DNA from: Chromobotia macracanthus
Taxonomy: Eukaryota; Chordata; Actinopteri; Cypriniformes; Botiidae
NCBI GenBank assembly: GCA_036877525.1
Contig: JAZGTH010000099.1
Location: forward strand, 2,346,501 to 2,410,500
DNA: 64,000 nt
Direction: 5' to 3'
Made by a program: the position numbers and the translations under genes. This document shows, in pieces, positions 52,701 to 64,000 of the stretch. Under the pieces are notes generated by a model. That model ran no database searches. It was given only the letters and a program-made list of their open reading frames with translations, and was not told the origin of the DNA. Positions within the stretch are counted from its first letter, which is position 1, and the number at the start of each line of letters is the position of its first letter.

Positions 52701-55700
52701 AATGATTGGACAAATATTTTATGGTCCATAAAATGTTTCCACAGAAGATATATGTGTGTAGACAGACCACTATATTTATTAATTGCTATCAGGATGTGAC
52801 GTATATGCAGTTTATATTATTCATGTTTTTAGGAGGAGAAGAGTGACATGGAACTGTACGTGTCATCTGCTGGCACATCAGATGTCATGTCCCATGAGGA
52901 AATGGTTCAACTGCTTAACATCAACACCCTGCAGCACAGCTCTGGACCGTTTGACACCACTGAGGCGCCCACTGAGGTGTGTGTGTATGTGTGTTTGTAA
53001 TGTGAGCCAATGATGAATTTTTTAGCTCACACAAATCGAATGTTCACTATCACACCTGAAGTTAAAATTTATGTATTCAGGCAGTTGAGAAACATCAGTC
53101 ATAACCCGTCAACATGCAAACCATTCCCTCCATGGGTTAGTGTTAACTACCAATTAACAATTAAAAAGCAACTAACAATTAACCGGGTCAATAGCATCAG
53201 ATATTTATACATTGCTCTTCTGGTCATGTAATATAGAAAGATGTGTGTGTTTGTAGTTTCTCTCTGTTTTCTGCACAGTTGTGTGTGTGTTTGTGTGTGC
53301 TGAGATGTTTAATTCAATGTGTGTGGGGGGGCAGGTTTAGGGGTGGAGTCTGCAGAGCTCAGTGACAGTCTCTTCCTTCAGATTGCACTTGTTGATCTTG
53401 TGTGTTTCAACTGAACCACGACGAAAGCTTTTCAGTGTGTGTAAAAGCCTGATGGGGCTTCACAGAGGACAACTGACTTTGAAATGATATTCTGCTCTGT
53501 TTGTGTCTCAACAGAAGAATGTTTTTAAAGACCACCATGAGAAGAACAAAGTGTGGGACAAAGAAGGCTTCTATGTGCTGGTTATCTGCCTCACGATATT
53601 TATCATCATCTTTACCTGTTTAATGGTATGTGTCTCTCATGTCCTCCTGTTTTCTCTCATATCTGTTTCATTCTGAAAAACATATGAAGTCGTATACAGC
53701 AAATATTACTTTCTAAAACTTGAATTTGTGTCAATGAAATGTTTTTTGAATTCCCAAAGGAAAATGCTATTCACATATTTCAGGAGACTTAATGGAGTTC
53801 CTGGTTTCACATTTAATTTTTATCTTGGCTTTAGATGGTTCTCTTTAAACATAAGAAATTTAAATTTCCACACTTGAATCAAGATTATAAAATGAATGTG
53901 GGCAGCATAACACAGATCATGTGCTCTTCTTTTGATGAGAAATGTTTAAGTTCAAGATATCTGACTTTTGTTTGCAGACTTTGGTATCTTGTTGACTCAG
54001 TAGAAACATCGGAGAAACAGGAGATTTTCATTTTCTCTCTAAATCTTATTGCAGTTTGGGAGAAACAACAGCGACATTAGAGACATTTCATATGTGATGG
54101 ATCTTTTCTATATGGTTTGTGTAAAATACTGATTCACCCAAAGCAGTTCAAACACTCCCTGTTTCATACAAATGCACACAAAACACTTTCAAAGCAGCTG
54201 CTAACAATCATTACCGTTCACTTTTGATTGTCAATTCTGCACACATGCGAGACGGATCTAGACAGGACAGATCAGAGTCTCAGATCAGAGTCTGAATCTA
54301 GAATATGTAATATGACGAAAAGAGCAGAGCAACAGGATGTGTGATACAAAAAGAGACGTTGTGAAATGAATGTACTGTAGCAGAGGAAATTGCGCAGCTT
54401 CCTTTTGGTGGTTCAGCACTTTTGAGGCATCATCGTGGTCATGACTGACTCTGCCCTCTGATTGGTCAATCTTCGCTCTTAATGTTTTAAGTCTGTCTTA
54501 ACCCCAACGATGACATCATAGCGTGTCCCCAGAGCACCTGTGCTCTCTCACCCTAACTGACTGAGGAGCTTAAATAATAATTACCCTGGTAAGCTGCAGC
54601 CAATCACATGCAAGCATTGGTCAGCAGGACAAGTACTATAAACAGAATATATAATGTGAGTTTATGAAGGAGTTACATTATATATATTAAAATATTGTAT
54701 CTACGTTAGTTAGAAGGGAGACTATAGTGGTGCTCCTCTGGAACATGTGATCTCTCTGTGGTCAAATATAATACACTCCTTGTTGAATGTGAAAAAGTTG
54801 ACGTGTGTAACTTTTAGAACACTCACTATATATTGTTGAAATTAGCTCAAAATTAGCACATATAACATATATGATAAAAAGAAAACTATAAAATATTATT
54901 TTCGTTCCTCAGGTGCTTTACCGACTGAAGGAGAAGGAATTGTTGGACCAGCAGCTGAAGGATCCATCGCCAGGCAGCCGGGAACTGACGCCAGTCCCTG
55001 TTCATGGTGCTCAGCCCCCTCTGACTCTGAAAAACAGCATGGTTCAGAGCAACCAGACGTCCACAAGCAGCTCCACCACAAATTTGACCAACAGCAGCAG
55101 CCCGAGTGCCCCGTCCTGTAACCTCAACATCCATCAGACCCATTCCAGTGTGACCTCCGATCCGCAGTGCCCGCCCTCTCACACCGTGACTGAACTCAAG
55201 CCTGGCTGGTCCTCCACGCATTCCCCCTTCAAGATGAAGCCTGTTGCAGGCCTGCAGGAGCGGTATGAGCTTTGTTTATTCATAAGGGTCTTATGATGAA
55301 GGATTCATTTAGGGTTTCAATGTCAGCCAGCAGCTTTGTGTTGTTATTTACTGATGATCCTGTCAGATTTGTATCTGCACACAGATACTGCAACACTCAA
55401 ATGACTTGTGGACACAAAAGGAAAAAATTGGGAGAATATCTTGTTGCATTCAGCACAATGACAGTACATGACTCACTCTTAATAAAGTACCAAAGAGTGT
55501 TAGCAAGAAAGCATGTGTAGTTTCAGGTGCTGTAAAACACAGCCTTATATTAAAAGGAGCAGGACAGAAATTCTGAGAAACACTGTTAAAAACTGAAACC
55601 AACAACCAGACAAACAATTTTTTGAATATGTTTTTTTTTAGATCTGTTCTTATGGCCAATTAGCAGTAGTTCAGTTTAAGCAATTTAGCTTAAACCATGG

Positions 55701-56620
55701 CGGTTAATGTTTTTCTTCACAAGTTCCCGTTACGTCTCTGTGGTTGCAGACGAGGTTCTAATGTCTCGCTGGTGCTGGATATGAGCTCCTTGGGTTTGGT
55801 GGAGCCCATGAGCTGCGGGGTCATGGCCCCACGCGAGCGGGTGGCTCAGGAATACCTGCAGTCAGCGGGTCGTCCCCTCTCACGCCAGCAGCTCTGTGAC
55901 GTCACACAGAACATTCAACTGCTGCACACTGAGTTTGCTGTAAGTGATCACAGTAGATGACGTGATGTATTATTGATGTTTAGCCACTAGATGGTGCTGC
56001 ACACTGTGTGGTGTGTGTTGGACATATTGCAGTTCTACAAAATTGAGATATATTTTATCCCCACAGGAAATTCCCATGAACTTTGTGGATCAGAAAGAAC
56101 TGGATATCCCAAATCATGGATCAAAAAACAGATACAAGACCATTTTGCCAAGTTTGTATCTGAATTCTGTATCTCACACAGAAGATAAAACAGCATTTTC
56201 TTTTCAACACACTCTACACCCACACTGGCATTTTCAGCCTTTTCTAAAATCATTGTTTTGAACCTTCACTCTAACGCAATCAGTAAACCTGTCATTTGCC
56301 TCAGAATGTCCCAAAAAACCTCAGTGTTACTGAGTGCTAAGTTATTATTAATTTTTACTACTGATGCAATATCCATTTTTACAGGAGTAACTCCAGTAGA
56401 AATGAATTAAATAGAATTTAGATCTAATTCGTAATTCCATTTTCCGTTCCTTTTTTTCAGTTCTGTTTACACTTAATTCATTTCTGCTTCAGATCCACAT
56501 TCCAGAGTCCTTCTGAAGACCAAAAACACAAACGACCCGCTCAGCAGTTACATTAATGCCAACTACATACGCGTGAGTTTCTACTCATCACTTCTTCAAT
56601 AACTGCTGAGGGTATTTACC

Positions 56621-56665
<45 letters not shown>

Positions 56666-57979
56666 ATATATATATATCTTCAAAAGATGACACTGGCCAT
56701 TCTGTGTTGACTTTTCTCTTTGTCCTGGTGGTGACAGGTCATTCAATAGCTCAAGGTGTTAATGTGTTTTGCTTTGTCCAGGGTTATCTTGGAGATGAGA
56801 GGGCGTTCATTGCCACGCAGGGTCCAATGATCAATACAGTGAATGACTTCTGGCAGATGGTCTGGCAGGAGGACTCTCCCGTCATTGTTATGATCACAAA
56901 ACTTAAAGAAAAAAATGAAGTAAGTTTAAATAAACATATACATAAAACTCTCTCAGTTATTTGACAGACACATAGTACTGACACTGCTATGTGCTTCCAG
57001 AAATGTGTGCTTTACTGGCCTGAGAAGCGAGGGATCTATGGGAAGGTGGAGGTCTTTATTAATAATGTGAAGGAGTGCGACTATTATATAATTCGCACCC
57101 TTGTACTGAAGGTATGTGCATTGCACGCTACATTCTAATTGAATAAATTGAATCATTATTTTTTTGATGACTTTTTTTTCTGATCCCTTGTTTTTATACC
57201 CTCAGAATGGGGGCCAGACTCGTAAGGTGCAGCACTATTGGTACACTTCATGGCCAGATCATAAGACCCCAGAGAGTGCTGGACCCCTGCTGCAGTTAGT
57301 GAATGATGTTGAGGAAGACAGAAGGGCTTCCTCATCTTCTGGACCTGTTATTGTACACTGCAGGTATACGATCAGCACATATCAGATCGTATTACTTTTA
57401 TGCTGTACATTTCAAACTTTCTGTGTTCTGTATATTTTCTACTCTACATCAATCTCTTACAAACAGTTGATTGAAAACTAAGAAAAATTATTTCATTGTA
57501 CAGTATGTACAGTTATCTGTCTCCAAATTACAGTGAACCTCAGAGTCATATAGTGCAAAATATTGTACCACTTAAACAAGGAGGGCTTTTCAGAAACAGC
57601 AGAAGCAGTCTGGCACTGTTGGACTTACTCTCAGCCTCTTTCTTGCAGTGCTGGAATCGGTCGGTCAGGGTGTTTTATCGCCACAGCGATCGGCTGTTGT
57701 CAGCTGCAGCGGGAGGGAAGCGTGGATGTGCTGGGAATCGTGTGTCAACTCCGAACAGACAGGTATGACTGAAGTGCTGTGAGAAATCACATGAGAAATC
57801 ACATGAGTAAATCATAAATGTTGAGAGTTGAGAAAACTCAGCTGATGCTAGCCTGCCCTGTGCCGGTGTGGTTCTTTCCTCACAGGGGTGGAATGATCCA
57901 GACTGAGGAACAATATGAATTTGTGCATCACGCCTTGAGTCTCTATGAGAGCCGCCTTCTTGAAGACACTGGACAATGA
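49735..57979 (+). CDS. ptprr: ptprr, receptor-type protein tyrosine phosphatase R (KIM-containing, MAPK phosphatase)
   Basis: Single-pass phosphatase that binds and inactivates ERK-type MAP kinases. Thirteen exons: 49735-49792, 51091-51380, 52833-52976, 53515-53625, 54913-55262, 55750-55939, 56067-56151, 56493-56572, 56782-56919, 57001-57111, 57206-57363, 57649-57762, 57886-57979. Phases agree throughout and give 640 residues (human 657, from memory). The order is: signal peptide (WGKAALVLISSLLGLHI), an extracellular part, one membrane helix in exon 4 (FYVLVICLTIFIIIFTCLM), a Ser/Thr-rich juxtamembrane exon 5, the kinase interaction motif in exons 5-6, and one phosphatase domain. The start is the first ATG giving a signal peptide, and exon 1 ends at a clean GTGAGG donor. 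Short isoforms from internal promoters are known in mammals but cannot be seen here. Confidence 0.94.
52456..52525 (+). mobile_element. Possible relic of a tRNA-derived SINE in ptprr intron 2
   Basis: gctgtggtgcagcagtttct looks like an A-box region, and aaacctaggttcaagtctgg like a tRNA B-box region (consensus GGTTCGANTCC with one change). No tail is recognised. Weak evidence. Confidence 0.3.
52976..53005 (+). repeat. ptprr: Short (TG)n run at the exon 3 donor of ptprr
   Basis: The donor of exon 3 sits at the start of gtgtgtgtgtatgtgtgttt, so the splice site is formed by a TG microsatellite rather than a consensus GTRAGT. Confidence 0.7.
55240..55939 (+). other. ptprr: ptprr kinase interaction motif and adjacent regulatory segment
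   Basis: The exon 5/6 junction encodes LQERRGSNVSLVLDM, the docking motif that binds the common docking site of ERKs. Its Ser in RRGS is the PKA site that releases the kinase when phosphorylated. The segment that follows contains VMAPRERVAQEYLQS, where the mammalian protein, as I recall it, has a Thr-Pro that ERK phosphorylates; here it is Ala-Pro. Confidence 0.85.
56067..57979 (+). other. ptprr: ptprr catalytic phosphatase domain
   Basis: Exons 7-13. The phosphotyrosine loop is KNRYKTILP, the WPD loop is WPDHKTP (exon 11), and the P-loop is HCSAGIGRSG, split between exons 11 and 12, with catalytic Cys and Arg both present. The Q-loop region is MIQTEEQYEFVHHAL in exon 13. All catalytic residues are in place, so the enzyme should be active. 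Confidence 0.93.
56624..56663 (+). repeat. (CT)n simple repeat in ptprr intron 8
   Basis: About 20 uninterrupted CT units followed by a short TA run. Confidence 0.95.
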
Positions 57980-59040
57980 GCTTTCTAAAGATGCTTCACT
58001 TTTATACCAGTTTCACCTGGTGAAGAGTATCTTAACAGATCTGTTACCGACACAAGGTTTCTGAGCCACGTGAGAGGTCAGCAAAGATGGTTTTTGAAGA
58101 TGGATCTTCATAGATTTTTGTTGTGAACATATGATGGCAATGTTTTTGAAAATCTCGCCTCTTAACGTTGTCGTCTGAAATCTGGTGTTGTCAGCAAACG
58201 TAACTGTTATCAAATGTAACTCTTACCGTAATATTTTATTAGCATCCTGTGCGTTTGTGAGTCACGCTTTTTGTTGTAAGAGTTTTTAACACAGCAGAAA
58301 CAGCATAAGGACCACTTATGTATAAATGAGGTTTTATTCATTCATTGGTTATGATAACATCAAAGGGCAATGCAAATGTACAAATACAATTTTTATTTTA
58401 AAGTACAAATTGAAGTATAAATAATCTAACAGGAGTTGTTTGTCCACACAACAGATATTGTGATACTATGTTATTTTATATGTCTGGGTTCTGTTTACAG
58501 TTACTGGATGTGTGTATTGAATCTTTAGTGCCACAGTAAAAGAACTGATGTTATACCTTATAATCATCCCTGATAATCATATCTGTGTTATGAGTAAATA
58601 TTCATAACTCATGATGTAAAAATAATCTCCCTTGGGAGTAATTATATAATTAATACAGATATGTGATGTAAGAGAATGTTTTATAAGTTTAGAGGTAATA
58701 TCATTGCAGTATCCCAAATCTGAAACAGTAATAATATTTCAATATCTCCCTCAATACAGTTGTAGTGACGTTTCATATATTTTGGGACCAAAGGGATCAT
58801 GCTGCTGAAGTTATGTTGTATGAGTATTTCTACAGCATTTGTTTTTCTATTGTATTTATGATGATGATTATTGTTATCATTGGGTACTTTTATAAATGAT
58901 GGATATTGTCAGTGTGCACTGTTACGCTACAGTATATATCTTCCACTATGTGGCTTAATGTTAGGCAGTCAGTGACATGTTTTATTTATGCTTATTGATT
59001 ATTACTGTGAATACTGTAATAATAAACTGCCCATCATAAC
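57980..59040 (+). other. ptprr: ptprr 3' UTR (inferred)
   Basis: AT-rich sequence after the TGA at 57,977-57,979, with no coding potential. A canonical AATAAA lies at 59,021-59,026 and is the best candidate poly(A) signal, which would give a 3' UTR of about 1.06 kb. Confidence 0.5.
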
Positions 59041-59134
59041 TGCAGGAATAGTGTAATATTTACATATGAATTTAAATGTTATGAATGCCTCAATCAGTAT
59101 AAACATCCCAAAGTAATAGATGGGCTTTATGTAA

Positions 59135-59161
59135 GAGAAAGAGAGAGAGAGAGAGAGAGAG
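59135..59161 (+). repeat. (GA)n simple repeat
   Basis: About 13 GA units. Confidence 0.95.
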
Positions 59162-60259
59162 ACTTACCAGCTAGGGCTATTGGTTGTTAGCAAAAATCTA
59201 AACAGCCAATCACGTTGAGCCAGCTCAATGCATTTTAGCAGGTACATAAGGTCAAGAGGCCCTTCTGAACATCACACTTACTGGTGCCAGGCAGGTTGGT
59301 TTGAGTATTTCTATTGAGTATATATATTTAACCAATGTTAAACAATCACCCAAGCCATAATCTCCTGTCTGCAATGTCATCAAATTATGTTCTTCTGTAT
59401 TCATGTCATGTGAAGAAATGTTTTGGTAAATAAGAGAAACATCACCCAGTTAATGAATGATTATGAATTTTGTGGTCATTCTTAATAAATGAAGGTGTTT
59501 AAAATGATAAAGGTAAATACTGACTATAGGGTGTGAAGTGTGAACCAACCATACTTCTTGTTTGTAAAATAGCGTTTCCCTTTGTCCTTTATTTAATGCT
59601 TTCTCAGAAATGTCAATTTTCTTCAAACTAATCTAAAACGAATGCAGAAGAGATTGAACCATCCCACCAAAAAAATCCAAATCAAATTCGATTATGACTA
59701 TTATCTGTTTAAAATATTTCAGTCATATGTCTGTACAGTTCATTTTAAATTACATTTACAATATTATACATGTCCTTAAATAACATTAATGAAATATTTA
59801 TAAAATCATTCAATGAATGAATCACTGCACTTGCATTAAAAGATTACAGCATGTTTTTAAACATGTTCTAACATCATCACATCACACCAGCACAACTCCT
59901 GCATCTGAATGTACCAGAACAGTGAAGATGTTCATTTGTTTTAAATCTTTAAACTTCAGAAGTCCACATGCGGAGTAAAAGGGCCAACCATCTTACCAAC
60001 TTGCATCCATAGACCAGCGGTGAATAAAACAAACCATGTAAATCATGCGATACGTTTGAAATGAGTTTGAAGAATGAATCAGTTGATTCATTCTGTTGAC
60101 AACAGAATCTTTCAGCTGACACCCTGACAAACAAGTTAATTAAAGAGAACAGAATCAGTTCTTATTTTGCCTGGACTAACAACACTATTGACAGTTTACT
60201 GTGTAAGCAATATGGATGGAAATAAGCTCTGCAGGAAGGTGTCTTCAGAAACAGGACTC

Positions 60260-60540
60260 GTTTACGCTACATCTGGATGAGAACTTCTGCTGCGAGATGT
60301 CTTAAAATGACAATGATTTTACTGTGAGTTTTGGTCAAGTATACTGAGTTCAGAACAGAAAGCCAGTGGAGAGAGTGTGATACCATGGGCAATGTGTTAG
60401 GGGAAACTTTCAGTCTGGGTGTCAATTTAATATGTGCCACTCACTTAAACATTCGAGATGGAGCCAGCATTGATTGGCTTTGTTGTTCAAGCACATCCAC
60501 AGATGTTCAGCTGGACTGAGAGCGGAGAATTTGGAGGCCA
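60260..60540. repeat. Probable degraded interspersed repeat
   Basis: agcattgattggctttgttg, then caagcacatccacagatgtt, then gagaatttggaggccacaat resemble a phrase common in dispersed repeats of fish genomes. Family not determined. It abuts an AT microsatellite, as repeat ends often do. Confidence 0.4.
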
Positions 60541-60542
60541 CA

Positions 60543-60600
60543 ATATAAATATATATATATATTATATATATATATTTATATATTATATAATACAATATAT
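60543..60600. repeat. (AT)n-rich simple repeat
   Basis: Nearly pure alternating A and T with a few interruptions. Confidence 0.9.
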
Positions 60601-61452
60601 TTTCAGGACTATTTTTCAAGAGTAAATTCGATGAGTAAATTCGATTTGGCCATTTCTTAATTTTTTGTTTTATTGTTTTAATTTAGCTGAGAAGCTTAAA
60701 TCATATTGGGCATTTCTTTTAAAAGAATATATAATACATTTTAATAAAATATTTTAATTTAAATGATTTCTTATTTTGTCATTCTGTTTTTTATCATACA
60801 TATGTACTGCACTTCAAATACCCATGAAGCGCACTATATAAATCAACTTGCTTTGGTTGATGATTTGGGGGGTGGGTTGTCTGTCTGACTGATGAAATCA
60901 TTTTAAACAGAGAACTAGACATCAGAGTGTGAATACCAGAACATTTTTCATAAAACAGTAATGCATCAAATCACCTTAAAAACTTCTTAAAAACTGAAAT
61001 CCTTTTTATTTGTTTTGTCAAAACACATTTCCAGCCGTCGTTCTGCAGGAGGAAGGAAACGGGCTGGGCTGCAAGAGCACTCGTGAAGTCACAGCGATCT
61101 GTTGTCCAGTGAAAGTTCCAGTTCACAGACACATTCTAGTGAAGAACATTTGTGCCCTTTAGTTTAGTGTAGCGAAGGTGAAGCATCAGAAAGACGGTAC
61201 AGCGCGCTTTCACCAGACTACTGCAAACAATGTTCCCTTGGACATTTGATTAAGGATATCCTTCGGAGACGGGATTGTTTTTCTTCAATGTTCCTGAGTG
61301 CTGCAGCTGATGAGTGAAAGTGAACAGTTCACACGGAAGTCTTCACACACACTGGATTCAGTCGAAACTCTCTAGATTATGCAGCAAAGTATGACCTGTC
61401 TTTATAAAGAACAAATTACTGTGTAATTACCACAAACATCTACTAACCAACA

Positions 61453-62828
61453 ATGACAAAGCTGAAGAGTGGAGCCATTCCTGTTGCTGTCTGGGTGGGA
61501 TGTGGAATCTTGGTAAGTTCTGATCAACGTTATAAAATGATTGAAAATGAAGTTCTGTCATTTTACTGATGAAAAATATAAATAGTAGTAGTTGACATAT
61601 AACATATTTTCTTCTTCTATCAAAAGCTTCATGTTAGGTTAAAATGTATGTGTATTTGTATAAGGGAACGTGTATATTGGTATATAGTAGGTGTATATAT
61701 TAGGTCTAGTTTGGTAAATTATTAATTTGGTCAATTACATATGTTTTGTGAATTTGTCCCATTTTACTCACCTTTTTAATGAACTTACAAAAATGCAATA
61801 ATAATGATGATGATGACGTTGATATAATTTTGGAGACTCTCATGCATTTGCGTGTCTAAATGTAAGTGCTTGTCCTGCAGTGAGACATGTTTTAATCTTC
61901 CTCAGAGCACTATGGTCATATTTACATGGCAATGTAGCATCAGTGTTGTCAAGATTACCTCCACCACAGAATCTCTGATCATCATACTGGTGAATGAAGA
62001 TGTGAAATGCCAAAACACAGTTTTAATCAGGGAGCGTCACAGTGACTCAACAGACTGTCATCAGGTCGGGGAACATCTCTCACATGTTGAATGCAAAATT
62101 GAGAAATTAGAACCTGGAACCTGGTACCATCTGGATATTGAATCAAAGGTGGATGAAACACAACAGGCGAAACACACTGTATCCATGCCGACTAGTAAGA
62201 AATCAACTTTTTATTTCAAAACTGAGTTATTTTTTAGTCAATTCCCAAATGACCTGTGGAGGTCTTAATGACAAAGCTGTAACTGTAACCGTATGAATCA
62301 GGATCTAAATTATCACTGATACTTAAGAATTGTGTTTATTAAATTAAAGCTTTTAATTATCTATATTTCAATATCTCTAAACTTTAAGTGTATAACTCCA
62401 CAATTGTGTGCGGGCTGGATTGCTCAAATTGTGAAGGTGCATTATTACCTGTTCTTGTGACCTGGCATTCTGTTTACCAGATGAAAAAACATCATCTAGC
62501 AACCACTCAAAACACATCAACAACATGTTCACTAGAATCAGTCAGAACACCCATAACTGAATGTCAGTGTCAGTTGGAACCACACATGAAACCCTAGCAA
62601 CCACCTACACCACTCAAGCAACATGCTCATCAGAATTATAGAAATGAAAAGCAATGCCCACTACACCCTAGCAACAACCCAGAACAATCTAGTAATGTGC
62701 TAATCAGAATAGCTAAGAACACCCAGAGGAACAAAGCAATGCCCTGGCAACCACCCACAACACCTTAGCAACAAGGCATTTTTGCATACAGTTGAGCAAG
62801 CACAACTGTACTTATAAAACATGTTAAT

Positions 62829-62874
<46 letters not shown>

Positions 62875-64000
62875 ATATATAATACAATATATTATAACAT
62901 ATAATACAATATAATATAACTTCTGATGTATTCCATATTTTATAGCAATGAATATTAATGAATTCCGGTGATGGGATTTAAAATCATTTAAAAAGGCTAT
63001 GTAAACTACACTTGTATGCACTATAGGCTGAGGGTCAAAAGCTGAAATGAAATGTGAGGAAAGGTTGTGCTGTGCTGATAATGTCTGTGTATATATACGT
63101 GTCTGGGCTGGAATCCAAAACAGAAGTTTGACTGCGGGTCTGCGCTCCCCCTCCCTTCCTGCTCATTGTTCTTTTGTTTCAATGTGTACAAAGACTCGTT
63201 AGCCCTCATTAGAGGGGCAGTGTGATTACAGAGCACTTACATAACTGTACAGTGACCCCACAAATATTTGGACACTTAAATCACACATAACTACATATCT
63301 AAGCAAAAGGCTAAAAATATTTCTTAAATCACATTGAGACCTGTTGAGGAAACTGAAGTCAGTTTTGAGCAAACAAATTTTAGTGTGATTTTAGACAGAA
63401 TATTTTCAGAGGATATTTCCCTAATCCATAATTTTAAATGTGTTTTCACTTCACAACACCCCCCACCACCACTGGCTGTTTTTGCAACCATGACTGCCCA
63501 ACGGTTAGACGGTGGCTCATCTTTCAATAGAGCAGCCATATTGATGTTATTGTTGTTACTTACTGTTTTGTTGCAGACTTATAAACCTGAAGTTGTACCC
63601 ATGTGGGTATCGCCAACCTCCTTACTGATAAAATGACTCCATAAAACCTTTAATTATGTATTTACTGCCTGATTAGAAAACCTACAAAATTGCTTCATGA
63701 AAAGTGTTTCTATTCTGTATGCCGTTCTGTTCCATGAACAACTGAGTAGAAACCGCAGCTTACAAACTTGTAGATACATTGATATGACTTTTCAAGTCAG
63801 ACTTTTCAAGTAACAAAAAGTCAGGTTTTGTTAATGATTAGCATGTTCATTTTAATTCTAATATATTGTCCCACAGTGCTGTTGGTATTTCTATGTGCCT
63901 TCTGTTTAGGACCATCAGCAGTGGAAAATCTCCAGATCTCAGCTGATACAAACAGTCTGGAAGTTTCCTGGCATCCTGGTCCAGGCAGAACCGAGCGATT
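61453..64000 (+). CDS. ptprb: ptprb-like receptor tyrosine phosphatase with fibronectin III repeats (5' part only)
   Basis: Three exons are visible: 61453-61512, 61906-62194 and 63910-64000, the last cut by the window edge; junctions are in phase. Exon 1 and the start of exon 2 form a hydrophobic N-terminus (AIPVAVWVGCGIL then TMVIFTW), fitting a signal peptide. Exon 2 encodes a beta-rich extracellular segment ending in KLEPGTWYHLDIESK, the Leu-x-Pro-Gly-x-x-Tyr pattern of a fibronectin III domain. Exon 3 begins the next repeat (SAVENLQISADTNSLEVSWH). The catalytic part lies outside. Placement just downstream of ptprr on the same strand matches PTPRR-PTPRB in human, which favours ptprb (VE-PTP, an endothelial phosphatase acting on Tie2 and VE-cadherin). 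Other type III receptor phosphatases (ptprj, ptprq, ptprh) remain possible on sequence alone. Confidence 0.8.
62480..62790. repeat. Degenerate ccctagcaaccaccca repeat in ptprb intron 2
   Basis: Imperfect units such as accctagcaaccacctac, accctagcaacaacccag, ccctggcaaccacccaca and ccttagcaaca, separated by related spacers with catcagaat/aatcagaat. Same family as 48,770-48,930 in reverse orientation. Confidence 0.7.
62831..62920. repeat. (AT)n simple repeat in ptprb intron 2
   Basis: About 18 perfect AT units followed by imperfect ataatacaatata units. Confidence 0.95.
63245..63430. repeat. Possible transposon-derived sequence in ptprb intron 2
   Basis: acagtgaccccacaaatatt followed by tggacacttaaatcacac resembles terminal sequence of fish DNA-transposon remnants as I recall them. 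No matching far end was found. Weak. Confidence 0.3.

Larger units (their letters stand above)
59041..61452. other. ptprr-ptprb intergenic region
   Basis: Contains a GA run (59,135-59,161), a likely repeat fragment (60,260-60,540) and an AT run (60,543-60,600). The end nearest 61,453 is presumably 5' UTR and promoter of the ptprb-like gene; it has no dense CpG. No coding exon seen. Confidence 0.55.

Noticed and set aside
60331..60519. 62-codon plus frame as a small gene between ptprr and ptprb
   Set aside because: It lies in a likely degraded repeat, with no splice context and no recognisable protein feature.
63334..63636. 100-codon plus frame in the last intron of the window
   Set aside because: It lies in transposon-like sequence in ptprb intron 2 and does not fit the phase of the flanking exons.

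Overview
The window looks like nuclear DNA of a teleost fish, probably a cyprinid or close relative. Vertebrate genes with GT-AG introns are present, and so are fish-type tRNA-derived SINEs and other repeat debris. Species and chromosome cannot be fixed from sequence alone.

Layout. (1) Positions 1 to about 30,225 are one uninterrupted, AT-rich tandem array built on 30- and 37-bp units, with several larger repeat orders stacked on top. It runs off the left edge. (2) 30,226-31,652 is gene-free and holds a hAT-like transposon end and a perfect 34-bp palindrome. (3) trim24 lies on the minus strand (CDS 41,985 to 31,653). I could join 18 exons in one consistent frame, giving about 955 residues with RING, two B-boxes, coiled coil, PHD and bromodomain. 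(4) A CpG-rich promoter region of trim24 carries a perfect CRE and what looks like an old interspersed repeat. (5) rab21 lies on the minus strand (CDS 47,651 to 43,909; 7 exons, 216 residues, complete). (6) ptprr lies on the plus strand (CDS 49,735 to 57,979; 13 exons, about 640 residues, complete). (7) The first coding exons of a receptor phosphatase with fibronectin type III repeats, most likely ptprb, start at 61,453 and run off the right edge.

The genes do not form a pathway. rab21, ptprr and ptprb, in these orientations, match the order I recall for human 12q15-q21; trim24 is on 7q in human, so its place beside rab21 is a different arrangement. The most notable biology is residue-level. 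The trim24 bromodomain has His where the acetyl-lysine-anchoring Asn is expected, and its nuclear-receptor LxxLL box is not visible. ptprr keeps its kinase interaction motif and PKA site but has Ala at the expected ERK phospho-acceptor. The main large-scale feature is the roughly 30-kb array and its nested duplication history. I found no CRISPR array, operon, tRNA or rRNA gene, and no convincing new multi-gene system.
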